From positions 1 through 64,000 of the forward strand of contig NZ_JADBEL010000007.1 in the NCBI RefSeq assembly GCF_014873855.1: 64,000 nt of DNA, written 5' to 3'. Each line of letters begins with the position of its first letter. The first letter of the stretch is position 1. Below are positions 47,993 through 56,740 of the stretch, one piece after another. Position numbers and translations under genes: made by a program. The notes under the pieces are model-generated. The model saw only the letters and a list, made by a program, of their open reading frames with translations. It was not told the origin of the DNA and made no database searches. Source of the DNA: Sporosarcina limicola (GTDB taxonomy: Bacteria; Bacillota; Bacilli; Bacillales_A; Planococcaceae).

Positions 47993-48855
47993 CCTAGTTT
48001 CCTCAAAATATATGCGATCATCGCATCCGCAACGTTGACACCTGTCACGTTATAGATATTTCTGATATGGGCTGCAGCATTCACTTCACAGACGAGTGGC
48101 TCTTCGTTTGCTCCAAATAATAAATCAACACCCGCAAACTCAGCACCAACTGCTTTCGCCGCTCGAATCGCGAGTGCTTTCTGTTCATCCGTCAACTCGA
48201 CAACAGAAGCCACGCCACCATTCGTAATGTTCGCTCGGAAATCGGTTTCGGAATAGCGATACATCGCCGCAACAATTTCCCCACCCACGATATTCACCCG
48301 GATATCACGCCCTCTGCTCGACGCAATGAACTTCTGAAATACATAGTCGACCCCGCGCAACGCATCCGTCTTGTCGTAAAACTGTTCTTCCGTTTCAATC
48401 AAATATACTTTCATGCCGAATGAACCGTGACCTTCTTTAATAATCATCGGAAGCTCAAGACGCGCAAGAACTTGTTCATAGTACCCAGAATCCCGAATTG
48501 TGAATGAAGGATATACTTTTGGTGCGATAATCGTTTCTGGCATTGAAATTCCATGCTTCGCTAGTTGGAGATATTGTTTCGCTTTGTTATCACACGTTTC
48601 AATAACAGCGGGATCGTTGAATACTGGAATCCCGGCGTTCAGTAGGAACTCTGCCAATAAAATATCTTTATCAAGAAAAACGACGAAATCTGGACGTCCT
48701 TCAAGTGGGGTAGTCAAATCCATCATCACATCATAATTTTTCTTTAATAGGGCATGCAAACCTGCGCGTTCCGCCGCTTCCTTCAATAGTTCCGCCTGAT
48801 CTTTGAATTTATCGCTTGTTAAACTTCCATTATAAATCACCCAGCAAATTTGCAA
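47989..48855 (-). CDS. RimK family alpha-L-glutamate ligase-like protein
   Basis: 288-aa ATP-grasp protein. The pre-ATP-grasp part is QICWVIYNGSLTSDKF and onward. The ATP-grasp part has MIIKEGHGSFGMKVYLIET, DYVFQKFIASSRGRDIRVNIVGG and FAGVDLLFGANEEPLVCEVNAAAHIRN. The TTG at 48855 has GGAGGAATCTCAA directly upstream and gives a compact N-terminus; the longer frame to 48894 lacks a site. Head-to-head with folC, 63 bases apart. Related RimK proteins add glutamates to ribosomal S6 or cofactors, but the substrate here is not indicated. Confidence 0.82.
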   Translation of the reverse strand: MQICWVIYNGSLTSDKFKDQAELLKEAAERAGLHALLKKNYDVMMDLTTPLEGRPDFVVFLDKDILLAEFLLNAGIPVFNDPAVIETCDNKAKQYLQLAKHGISMPETIIAPKVYPSFTIRDSGYYEQVLARLELPMIIKEGHGSFGMKVYLIETEEQFYDKTDALRGVDYVFQKFIASSRGRDIRVNIVGGEIVAAMYRYSETDFRANITNGGVASVVELTDEQKALAIRAAKAVGAEFAGVDLLFGANEEPLVCEVNAAAHIRNIYNVTGVNVADAMIAYILRKLG

Positions 48856-48918
48856 TTGAGATTCCTCCGGCCATGTTATACTTTTCATAAACAAATTCTA
48901 TCATACGGGGGACTTAAT

Positions 48919-50145
48919 TTGATTCCAAAATTGGACGTTTATAAAAATAGATGGGAAATAGAAAGCGATGATTCTATTAAACCGGGGCTGGAAGCAGTTC
49001 AAGATGCACTCGTGAAATTGGGGAATCCCGAAAAACAGTTAAAAATCATTCATGTCTCAGGAACAAATGGCAAAGGATCAACAATCGCTTTTATGGAAGC
49101 AATTCTAAAGGAAAACGGGTTTTCCACGGGTGTTTTTTCATCGCCTGCAATCATCGATATTCATGACCAAATTCGCCTTAATGGTCACCCGATTTCTGAA
49201 GATGAACTACATGCATCTTTTAAGGAAATGAAAGAAGCTGGCTTAAGTGGTTTACTGACAGACTTCGAATTATTGACTGTGGCCGCCTTTTGCACGTTCA
49301 AGCGACTTGCGCCAGATTATGCACTGATTGAAACAGGGATGGGTGGGACGCTTGACAGCACGAATGTTGTGACACCGCTCATTTCTGTGATTACATCCAT
49401 TGCACTCGAACACACGGCATTTCTTGGAACTACGTTAGTTGAGGTTGCCGACCACAAAGCAGGAATCATAAAAAAAGGAATACCAGTCGTGATTGGGCCT
49501 ATGCAAGAAGAATCACTACAAGTTATACGACGTGTAGCAATGGAAAAGGAAAGTCAGCTAACTATCTACGGAATGGATTTCAGGATGGATAACACAGATA
49601 GTGAAGTATTTAAAGGGGCTGAAACGTATCGTTTGACTAGTCGGAAGATGAAAGGGCCACATCAAGCTATGAATGCAGCAGTTGCGATAGAGTCGCTCTT
49701 GGCGGCTGGTATTGAGCTTTGTGAAAAAGGGGTTGTCAACGCTCTTGCTACAGTCGAACTTGGCCATCGCTTCCAAGAAATTTCACCTGGTGTTTTCGTG
49801 GATGGGGCGCATAATCCCGCGGCTGCAAAAGTATTGGCAGAAACGATTCGAATGGAATTTCCGGGTGAAAAAGTAGATTTCATCATTGGTATGTTGAAAG
49901 GAAAAGACATTGAGAACACACTGAACGAACTTGTACCTGTCGCAGCATCTTTCACCTTTTTAACATTCGCCCATCCACAAGCTGAGGATGGGAAAGAAAT
50001 GTTAAAATATTGCAATCACAATAAAAAAAGGGTGACAAATCATTTGGATGATACTATGATACTATTAAACGAAGAGAAAACAATGAGGATAGTAACAGGG
50101 TCGTTATATTTGGTGTCAAGTCTAATGAACCAACAGGGGGAATAA
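48919..50145 (+). CDS. folC: Bifunctional folylpolyglutamate synthase/dihydrofolate synthase
   Basis: 408-aa Mur-ligase relative that adds glutamates to folates. The P-loop is SGTNGKGSTIAF (about 50-61). The central domain has LIETGMGGTLDSTNVV, and the C-terminal part DGAHNPAAAKVLAETI. TTG at 48919 follows GGGGGAC and gives the IPKLDVYKNRWEIES N-terminus; the frame open to 48850 overlaps the divergent gene and is not used. Confidence 0.95.
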   Translation: MIPKLDVYKNRWEIESDDSIKPGLEAVQDALVKLGNPEKQLKIIHVSGTNGKGSTIAFMEAILKENGFSTGVFSSPAIIDIHDQIRLNGHPISEDELHASFKEMKEAGLSGLLTDFELLTVAAFCTFKRLAPDYALIETGMGGTLDSTNVVTPLISVITSIALEHTAFLGTTLVEVADHKAGIIKKGIPVVIGPMQEESLQVIRRVAMEKESQLTIYGMDFRMDNTDSEVFKGAETYRLTSRKMKGPHQAMNAAVAIESLLAAGIELCEKGVVNALATVELGHRFQEISPGVFVDGAHNPAAAKVLAETIRMEFPGEKVDFIIGMLKGKDIENTLNELVPVAASFTFLTFAHPQAEDGKEMLKYCNHNKKRVTNHLDDTMILLNEEKTMRIVTGSLYLVSSLMNQQGE

Positions 50146-50246
50146 TTAAAAAAGTAATAGGGAAATATGACAGACTTAGTTTTCTTTGATGAAGTTTATA
50201 TTCGTTCTATTTATTTCGACTTATAAGATTGGGAGCGGATTACTTA

Positions 50247-51950
50247 ATGGGAAGTGTAAATAGATCGACTATATGCTATTTCATTGTATGGTTATTTATC
50301 GTTCCGCCTGGATCGATTTATGTGTTTGTGAATTTTCCATTAGGGGAAGTAAACTGGTTTCAGGTAATGATTTTTATATTCTGTGGTTTTTTAACGCTCT
50401 ATTTCCCGATTATGAGAAATGGAAAGCCCGTTTTTCTTGTCATGTGGGTGACGGTGCCTGTTTTTTTAATGCATGGACTTTTCGTCGAAATCATTACAAT
50501 GCAAATCTCACTTTTAGCTTTTTTTTTAAATAGTCCGAACCTATCATCAATCATACGCCGACTTTTTCTTAATTCCATATTGTTTTTCATATTATCTATC
50601 ACTGCAGCCTTTTTCTTTGATCTCGTAGGCGGAGAAGTTGGACTAGTTGATTTTTATTCTGTTGTCTTAGCTGTTTTTTGCTATCAGCTTGTTCACAAAG
50701 TCTTCAATGATTTATTGTTGAAATTATATGCAACATATAGAAAAAAGACGACCCCTTTTAATTCAAAAGAGTTGCTGGCTGAATATGCAGTTGTACTAAT
50801 CGTTTTACCGTTGTCCTTGACATTTTACTTTTTACTCCAATTGGTTGGAAGTGGTGCTTTTCTTCTACTGGGCATTCCATTCTTTTTTATTACGTTTGTT
50901 GTTCGTCTTTATAGTAATTCCGAAAAAATTAATGTTTACTTACAGCAAGCAGGCGATATTGGGACTGAACTATCCGGTCTGTTGTCAGAACAAGAAGTTA
51001 TCGAGCAGTTTGTCATAAAAGTTTCGGATATGTTTGATGCAGAATATGCTTATCTTTTCGATCATAAAGAAGGATGGCTTGAGCTCGTCTGTTCTTATGA
51101 ACATAAAGAACTCATTGACATTGAATTCGGCTTGTTGTCAGTTGGTCAAGGTATTGCGGGGTTCGTTCTCAAGAAAAATCACTCGGTCATCTATTCAAAA
51201 AGGAAAGAGTGGGAAATGATTTCAAAAGACAAAGCACCGGGCGATATGCAAAGTATCCTATGTGTCCCTATTACAAGAAATCAAAAAATAGAAGCTGTCT
51301 TGTTACTTGCTTCTAAGAAAAAATCAGCCTTTGCAGACTATCAATTAAAGATTTTAGATTTGCTCTGTTCATATTTTGCTGTGTCGGTGGAAAAAGTAAG
51401 ATATATGGAAGAAATGGTGACGAAAAATGAACGTTGTGCACTAACGAAACTTTATAATTATAGATATCTAGAGAAAAAGCTCCATTACGAAAAGGACCGT
51501 TTGAAAAACAATATGATTACAAACTTATCCGTCGTGATGCTCGATATCGATCATTTTAAAAAAGTGAACGATAATTATGGACACCAATGCGGAAACGATA
51601 TTCTTTGTCTGTTTGCAAAGAAAATAGAAAAAGCACTTCCAGAAGGAGGAACGGTCGGTCGGTATGGTGGTGAAGAGTTCGTCTTTATATTACCGGATAT
51701 GGTGAAAAATGAAGCAGTCGAATTCGCGGAAAAGCTCCGTGCGAAGATCAGTAAGCATGCATTTACAATAATCCCGGATCTTTCCGAAGATAAGTGTCCA
51801 CTTGTTGTACAAATCACATCTAGTATTGGTGTTTCATCTATTCCAGAAGACACAGACGAAGTGATGGCGTTACTGCGTAATGCGGACCGGGCACTCTATA
51901 TTGGTGCAAAACAGGCTGGGAGAAATCGGGTAGCGGAATATGTAAAATAA
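50247..51950 (+). CDS. Membrane-bound diguanylate cyclase with GAF domain (copy 1)
   Basis: 567 aa. Six hydrophobic segments occupy residues about 7-225. A GAF-like sensor follows (about 235-390: LLSEQEVIEQFVIKVSDMFDAEYAYLF, GQGIAGFVLKKNHSVIYS). The GGDEF domain (about 400-567) has the metal Asp in VVMLDIDHFKKVNDNYGH and the active loop RYGGEEFVF, so it should make cyclic di-GMP. No RxxD inhibitory site precedes the loop. The ATG at 50247 follows GGGAGCGG. It is paralogous to the next gene, with identical length. Confidence 0.9.
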   Translation: MGSVNRSTICYFIVWLFIVPPGSIYVFVNFPLGEVNWFQVMIFIFCGFLTLYFPIMRNGKPVFLVMWVTVPVFLMHGLFVEIITMQISLLAFFLNSPNLSSIIRRLFLNSILFFILSITAAFFFDLVGGEVGLVDFYSVVLAVFCYQLVHKVFNDLLLKLYATYRKKTTPFNSKELLAEYAVVLIVLPLSLTFYFLLQLVGSGAFLLLGIPFFFITFVVRLYSNSEKINVYLQQAGDIGTELSGLLSEQEVIEQFVIKVSDMFDAEYAYLFDHKEGWLELVCSYEHKELIDIEFGLLSVGQGIAGFVLKKNHSVIYSKRKEWEMISKDKAPGDMQSILCVPITRNQKIEAVLLLASKKKSAFADYQLKILDLLCSYFAVSVEKVRYMEEMVTKNERCALTKLYNYRYLEKKLHYEKDRLKNNMITNLSVVMLDIDHFKKVNDNYGHQCGNDILCLFAKKIEKALPEGGTVGRYGGEEFVFILPDMVKNEAVEFAEKLRAKISKHAFTIIPDLSEDKCPLVVQITSSIGVSSIPEDTDEVMALLRNADRALYIGAKQAGRNRVAEYVK

Positions 51951-51977
51951 AGTATTGTTGGGAGGTGGGAGGATTTG

Positions 51978-53681
51978 TTGGATTTAAAAAAGCAACGTTT
52001 CATCGTTTTTTTTTCATGGATTCTGGTTGCTCCTTTTGGATTTTATAGTGCGTATACTTACTTCCCTTCTTTGGAAATTGAATGGGCAAATAGCGCTTTT
52101 CTATGTGTCGTTCTATTCATTACGATGTTCCTCCCTCTCAGATTCCGAAACGTTACAATGTCATTAGAAAGATGGATTACATTTACGGTATTCTTTCAAT
52201 ATGGTCTGTTTGCTGAATTGGTTTTCACGCAAATTGCGATGTTTATTTTACTTTTCAGCCGAAAAACTGAAACACCAATAAGTCACCGTTTTCTTGTGAA
52301 TTCCTTACTTTTCACACTCGTATCTTTAGCGAGTGGGGCCATTTTCCACTCTGCTGGGGGCATAATTGGTACATTGAATTTTATGCACATATGCCTGTTT
52401 GGCCTTCTATATGCAGTGAGTTACACAGTTATAAATAGTATTTTGCTACAGGCATATTTACATTTTGAATTTGGAACCTATTCATTAAGAGAGAAATTTG
52501 TAGCGTGGGATTTTATTTCAACAATTTTTTTACTGCCGTTTAGCATCTCTCTTTATTTTTTGTATAACCATTTCGGAAATAAATCATTGCTGTTGATTGG
52601 TATACCATTTTTACTCGTTTTGTTGATTACAAGAATGTATAATCAGTCGAATAATTTGAATGATAAATTGTCTTCTGCAACGGTAATTGGTCGCGAACTC
52701 GCGGATAGGCTTGGATTCGATGATGTCCTTAAGACTTTTATCGTCAAATTGAAAGATGTTGTCCCCTTTGATCAAGCTTATGTGCTGGATTATTTGGAGT
52801 ATGAACAGCTTATCATATTGATGGGGTATGAGGATGATGTTGTTTCAAAAGTAGTGAAAAATTTCTCGATTGCTTCGAAAAAATTTGAAGATGATGGCCT
52901 TGATGCTAATATCACAAAAATTTTTGCGACTAAAAAGGAAGCTAATGTATTGAAATACTTCGCATTCCCACAATCGGTGGAAAGCGTCATGACTTCGCCT
53001 ATTAAACGAAATCAGAAGACGGAAGGTTTTCTCGTCCTTGCTTCAAATAGAAGAAATGTATTCCAAGCACTTGAAATGAAAATCATCGATGTCTTGACAG
53101 GTTATTTGGCAACATCGCTTGTAAAAGCACGTTATTATGAAAATACCGTCAAACAAAGTGAAACTTGTGCATTGACGAAGGTACATAATTTCCGTTATCT
53201 GGACGAGAAATTAGATGAGGAGATGATACGATTTCATACAGGCGAAATTCAATCTCTTTCCATTATCATGATAGATATCGACCATTTCAAATCGATTAAT
53301 GACATGTATGGGCATCAAAGCGGCAATGATCTTTTATTTGCGCTTGCGAAAAAACTTAAGATCTATGTAGGATCGAATATCACGCTTGCAAGATATGGGG
53401 GAGAAGAGTTTGTTATTCTTTTACCTAATTATAGGAAATGTGAAACCGCTACGTTTGCTGAGCAGATCCGGAAAGAAGTAGCGTCATCCGCATTTCGTAT
53501 CATTCCTGACCTTTCCGAAGCGAGGGAACCTGTTCATGTACAAATGACTGTTAGTATCGGTGTCGCCAATGTTCCTGAAGATGCAAAAGACGCAAAAATG
53601 CTGTTGCGAAATGCTGATCGAGCATTATATATTGGAGGCAAACAGGCAGGACGGAATCGGGTTGGCGTTTATAGGGATTGA
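51978..53681 (+). CDS. Membrane-bound diguanylate cyclase with GAF domain (copy 2)
   Basis: 567 aa, same architecture as the preceding gene: about six N-terminal spans, a GAF-like region (DVLKTFIVKLKDVVPFDQAYVLDY), and a GGDEF domain with IIMIDIDHFKSINDMYGHQSGNDLL and RYGGEEFVILLPN. The I-site is also missing. The sensor part is more diverged than the catalytic part, so the two likely sense different cues. The second TTG (51978) fits GGAGGTGGG best; TTG at 51975 is an alternative. The gap to copy 1 is 27 bases. Confidence 0.9.
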   Translation: MDLKKQRFIVFFSWILVAPFGFYSAYTYFPSLEIEWANSAFLCVVLFITMFLPLRFRNVTMSLERWITFTVFFQYGLFAELVFTQIAMFILLFSRKTETPISHRFLVNSLLFTLVSLASGAIFHSAGGIIGTLNFMHICLFGLLYAVSYTVINSILLQAYLHFEFGTYSLREKFVAWDFISTIFLLPFSISLYFLYNHFGNKSLLLIGIPFLLVLLITRMYNQSNNLNDKLSSATVIGRELADRLGFDDVLKTFIVKLKDVVPFDQAYVLDYLEYEQLIILMGYEDDVVSKVVKNFSIASKKFEDDGLDANITKIFATKKEANVLKYFAFPQSVESVMTSPIKRNQKTEGFLVLASNRRNVFQALEMKIIDVLTGYLATSLVKARYYENTVKQSETCALTKVHNFRYLDEKLDEEMIRFHTGEIQSLSIIMIDIDHFKSINDMYGHQSGNDLLFALAKKLKIYVGSNITLARYGGEEFVILLPNYRKCETATFAEQIRKEVASSAFRIIPDLSEAREPVHVQMTVSIGVANVPEDAKDAKMLLRNADRALYIGGKQAGRNRVGVYRD

Positions 53682-53710
53682 TTGATCAAAACGCAATAAT
53701 AATAGAATTG

Positions 53711-53745
53711 ACTAAAATAGATCGAGAAGTTGGTCTGTTTTAGTA
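53711..53745 (+). terminator. Possible terminator of the diguanylate cyclase pair
   Basis: ACTAAAATAGA pairs with TCTGTTTTAGT with a mismatch. The T tract is inside the stem rather than after it, so confidence is low. Confidence 0.4.
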
Positions 53746-53776
53746 TCTTCAATACTAATTTTAATTTAATATTAAT

Positions 53777-53825
53777 TATCTGCCTAATATGCCATAAGTA
53801 TTACGAATGGCATATTAAGCAGATA
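53777..53825. repeat. 19-bp inverted repeat (long hairpin)
   Basis: The left arm 53777-53795 and the right arm 53807-53825 are complementary at 18 of 19 positions (core TAATATGCCAT / ATGGCATATTA), with an 11-base loop. It is AT-rich and has no T run. The surrounding gap 53682-54007 contains no gene that I can support. Confidence 0.8.
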
Positions 53826-54007
53826 GGAAATGGGCGTTTAGTAAAATTAAATAACCAGGGTACACAGGACATAATTCTCCTACCCCAAAATCGATTGGAT
53901 TTAGGTCGGAGATGAATGCTTATTTGTATTTTATTTTCCAATCTAGTAACTAATCAAATGTTCTGTTATAATAAAATTGGAGAACGTGTGATTGGTAGGT
54001 GGGGTGG

Positions 54008-54319
54008 ATGATGCGTGTGATGAAAATGCCGTTTCGAACGGGTAAGCTCATGTTTGAGCGCTTGTTCGAATGCAATCGGGTAGCGGGTGAAATCTGGAAT
54101 CGATGTCTTGACCTTGCAAAGGATACCGATAACCCGGAAGAAAAGAGTAGGCAGAAAACCGAAGTGGAGTCGATGAAAATGATGGTCTTATTCGATACAT
54201 TTTATCATCCAAATCTGGTCAATCTGCAACCTGAAGCATCAAAAAACGATGCACCACTTTTGGCAAGAAAAAATAATCCGACGCCTTTCAATTCAGGGAT
54301 TGAAAACAGGGGTGCATAA
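54008..54319 (+). CDS. Short protein resembling a TnpB N-terminus, coupled to comC
   Basis: 103 aa. The first 45 residues (KMPFRTGKLMFERLFECNRVAGEIWNRCLDLAK) resemble the start of IS605-type TnpB/OrfB proteins, where a helix holds a WN.C motif. The rest has no match I recognise, and the catalytic RuvC and zinc parts are absent. The ATG at 54008 lies behind AGGTGGGG, and the stop TAA overlaps the comC ATG (TAATG). It is either a captured relic that now leads the comC transcript or a small gene of its own. Confidence 0.5.
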   Translation: MMRVMKMPFRTGKLMFERLFECNRVAGEIWNRCLDLAKDTDNPEEKSRQKTEVESMKMMVLFDTFYHPNLVNLQPEASKNDAPLLARKNNPTPFNSGIENRGA

Positions 54320-55074
54320 TGACAATCGTCATCATGACTTTGTTTTTCCTCTATGGCATTGTTTTCGGTTCTTTTTTCAACGTTGTCGGTTTACGTTTGC
54401 CGAAAAAGGAATCAATCATTTCCCCTCCTTCCCGTTGCACGACATGTGACCGGAGGCTTGGGGTGTTTGACCTCGTGCCGGTTTTTTCATATTTATTTCT
54501 AAAAGGCAAATGCAGAGGCTGTGGATCAAAAATCAGTGCGGTTTATCCGTTTATGGAGTATGTAACTGGCGTTTTGTTTGCGTTGTCATTTTACATACTT
54601 GGATTTAGTGCGGAACTCGTTGTTGCTCTATTATTCATGTCGCTTCTTGTCATCATTACGGTATCGGACATAGTTTATATGCTAATCCCAGACAAAGTGC
54701 TTTTCCCGTTCGCTGTGGCGCTCTTCGGACTTCGTCTATTAATTCCCCTTGCTCCTTGGTGGGACAGCCTCCTTGGTGCGGTAGTGGGCTTTGGTGTACT
54801 ATTTATCATCATGGCAGTGTCGAAAGGTGGCGTGGGTGGTGGAGACGTTAAATTATTTTTTGTCCTTGGACTCGTACTCGGTACCGTGAAAGTACTCTTA
54901 ACGTTGTTTTTAGCATCTGTTATTGGATCCGTCGTGGGTGTGGTTTTTTTAAAGAGCAGTGGTCAAGGACGTAAAACGCCAATTCCATTCGGTCCTTCCA
55001 TTGCTTTAGCGACTATCATTTCCTATTTCTGGGGTGCTAATTTTGTCGCTTGGTATGGAAATCTGTTCTTTTAA
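54319..55074 (+). CDS. comC: Type IV prepilin leader peptidase ComC
   Basis: 251-aa A24 membrane peptidase that processes and methylates competence pseudopilins. The N-terminal methylase loop has the two Cys pairs SRCTTCDRR and KCRGCGSK. The catalytic aspartates are in TVSDIVYMLIPD and GGVGGGDVKLFF. About seven spans. The ATG overlaps the upstream stop, with AGGGGTG before it. The neighbours folC and spoIIB match B. subtilis. Confidence 0.94.
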   Translation: MTIVIMTLFFLYGIVFGSFFNVVGLRLPKKESIISPPSRCTTCDRRLGVFDLVPVFSYLFLKGKCRGCGSKISAVYPFMEYVTGVLFALSFYILGFSAELVVALLFMSLLVIITVSDIVYMLIPDKVLFPFAVALFGLRLLIPLAPWWDSLLGAVVGFGVLFIIMAVSKGGVGGGDVKLFFVLGLVLGTVKVLLTLFLASVIGSVVGVVFLKSSGQGRKTPIPFGPSIALATIISYFWGANFVAWYGNLFF

Positions 55075-55092
55075 GTCAATAAATTTCCTTGG

Positions 55093-55121
55093 ACAAGGCG
55101 ACATACGTCTTGTTCTTTTTC
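55093..55121 (+). terminator. Rho-independent terminator of comC
   Basis: ACAAGGCG, loop ACATA, CGTCTTGT, then a T-rich tail (TCTTTTTC). Confidence 0.75.
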
Positions 55122-55149
55122 ATTTTCATTCTGCTACGGTTGTATTAAA

Positions 55150-55365
55150 AGCGTAAGCGCCTTAGCGACCCCCCTAAATCTGGGGCGCTTAGTTCAGGGG
55201 CTACGGGCATAAGTTAGTAAAGGGTGTCAACCTTGGTTCGCTGCGACCTGTAGCAAGGGTGCATCTCTGGACGAAGAGGCGCTCTTTATCTCATGTAGGA
55301 GGAATGTAGTTCAATCTCTCCTAGTAGGCTTATGACCCTGAGTCTCTAGGCGCTATGGCTGGATA
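55150..55365 (+). ncRNA. Novel densely structured RNA element before the spoIIB-like gene
   Basis: About 215 bases, more GC-rich than the surroundings, with no reading frame. AGCGCC (55156-55161) closes with GGCGCT (55349-55354), continued by TAG/CTA. Inside are CCCC/GGGG (55171-55185), CCTT-GCTGC / GTAGC-AAGG (55231-55258), CTCT/AGAG (55265-55278) and TCAT-TAGGAG / CTCCTA-ATGA (55291-55335). GGCGCT also occurs at 55184 and 55278, so the 5' AGCGCC has three mutually exclusive partners. It starts after the comC terminator and ends 18 bases before the next start codon. Leader riboregulator and IscB or TnpB type guide-RNA element are both possible; neither is shown. Confidence 0.6.
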
Positions 55366-55382
55366 AAGCGGGGTGGTTAGTA

Positions 55383-56030
55383 ATGAAGTTCGGAAAACGT
55401 TATTCAAAAGTAACTGTAGTTATGGCAATGCTACACGGTGTTCTTATTGGTGTTTCGGCAGTCGCAATCATCGGCCTGTTGCTTGTCGGGATGAAAGGGA
55501 AGGGAGATGTCGGTACAGCCGAAGAGGAGCTGGCGATATCCGGTCCTGCACCGATTAAATCACCTGCACCTGCTACAGAAAAACCATTGCAATTATTTGC
55601 GAAGCAACATGGCGTATTTTCTACACAGGAGTCGGCCGCTTTATTCATCGCGGAAAATCCTTCTCTTTCGAAGGCGGCAGTTGTCCAAGCGAATGCCCAT
55701 TACTTTGTTTGGTCTGCAATTGGCTTGACGGAAGACGAAATTGAAGTGAGTAAATATGAGGGGACATATCGTAAAGCTTTTACAGTTGATATGACCTCTT
55801 GTGGAGCAATCGGTGCTGGGAAACTGAGAGACATTATGACCGAAACAGAAGTTTCCAAAATAAAATTATTGGTCAGTCCCAAAAAGAAGGGGGAAGAGGA
55901 GGGTGATTTGAAAGAGTTTAAAAAAAATATTGCTACTATCACGGCGTTTACAGAGGATTTACAGATTATCAGACTCCATCTATTATCACACTATTCCCGT
56001 TCAGATAAATGCGTCAAAATTACGTTTTAG
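55383..56030 (+). CDS. SpoIIB-like sporulation protein
   Basis: 215-aa bitopic protein: a short cytoplasmic start, one span at about residues 15-37 (AMLHGVLIGVSAVAIIGLLLVG), a Pro/Ala linker and an extracellular SPOR-like region (LQLFAKQHGVFSTQESAALFI, VVQANAHYFVWSAIGL). In B. subtilis spoIIB lies exactly here between comC and maf, where it helps localise septal peptidoglycan hydrolysis during engulfment. This version is about a third shorter than the B. subtilis protein (roughly 330 aa). The ATG at 55383 is preceded by GGGGTGG, which is the tail of the structured RNA region. Confidence 0.75.
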   Translation: MKFGKRYSKVTVVMAMLHGVLIGVSAVAIIGLLLVGMKGKGDVGTAEEELAISGPAPIKSPAPATEKPLQLFAKQHGVFSTQESAALFIAENPSLSKAAVVQANAHYFVWSAIGLTEDEIEVSKYEGTYRKAFTVDMTSCGAIGAGKLRDIMTETEVSKIKLLVSPKKKGEEEGDLKEFKKNIATITAFTEDLQIIRLHLLSHYSRSDKCVKITF

Positions 56031-56122
56031 TTGCTGAAAAGTGCTGAAATTTAAGTTATCACGTTTTTAGCGCAATTTTCACCTTGTCTTTTATTCGATA
56101 TGATTAGGCGAAGGGGGAATTT

Positions 56123-56740
56123 ATGATGAATTTTAAAGTTGCAAAGCGGGTCATCTTAGCTTCAGCTTCACCACGCAGGAAAAAACTACTAAATATGATT
56201 GGTATTCCGTTTACAGTTGTACCAAGCAACGTTTCAGAAGAACTCGAGTTGGAGGGTGGGGATTTTGCTGCATATGCACGAAGTCTTGCATCGAGAAAGG
56301 CAGAAGCGGTTGCGAGTATCCACCCAAATGATATCGTGATTGGAGCTGATACGATTGTTGTACATGAAGGGAAACTTTATCCGAAACCTAAAAGTAAAGA
56401 ACAAGCAAAACAATTTTTGAATGAGCTTTCAGGAAAGACACATTTAGTAATAACGGGCGTCGCAATGTACATCAATGATGGAATTGGTGTTTTCTCAGTT
56501 GAAACTAGTGTCACGTTCCGTGAATTAGATGCTGTTCTGATTGATGCCTACGTCGATTCAGGGGAGCCGATGGATAAAGCCGGTGCGTATGGCATCCAGT
56601 CGGCAGGTGCGCTCCTTGTCGATAAAATTGATGGGGATTATTACAATGTTGTTGGTTTGCCTATTTCTAAGTTGACAGAACATTTACGACGCTATGCTTT
56701 CATTGCATTGAAGGACGGTGATCCTTTCATTGACTATTGA
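56123..56740 (+). CDS. maf: Maf-like nucleotide pyrophosphatase
   Basis: 205-aa Maf/HAM1-fold pyrophosphatase acting on dTTP, UTP or modified nucleotides. Signature ILASASPRRKKLLNMIG at residues 10-26, DIVIGADTIVVHEGKLYPKP, and the C-terminal DKAGAYGIQSAGALLVDKIDGDYYNVVGLP. AGGGGGAAT precedes the ATG. Its end overlaps the start of radC. Confidence 0.95.
   Translation: MMNFKVAKRVILASASPRRKKLLNMIGIPFTVVPSNVSEELELEGGDFAAYARSLASRKAEAVASIHPNDIVIGADTIVVHEGKLYPKPKSKEQAKQFLNELSGKTHLVITGVAMYINDGIGVFSVETSVTFRELDAVLIDAYVDSGEPMDKAGAYGIQSAGALLVDKIDGDYYNVVGLPISKLTEHLRRYAFIALKDGDPFIDY

Noticed and set aside
55150..55365. T-box, L-leader or known metabolite riboswitch
   Set aside because: No T-box sequence, no anti-terminator/terminator pair, and no riboswitch core motif that I recognise.
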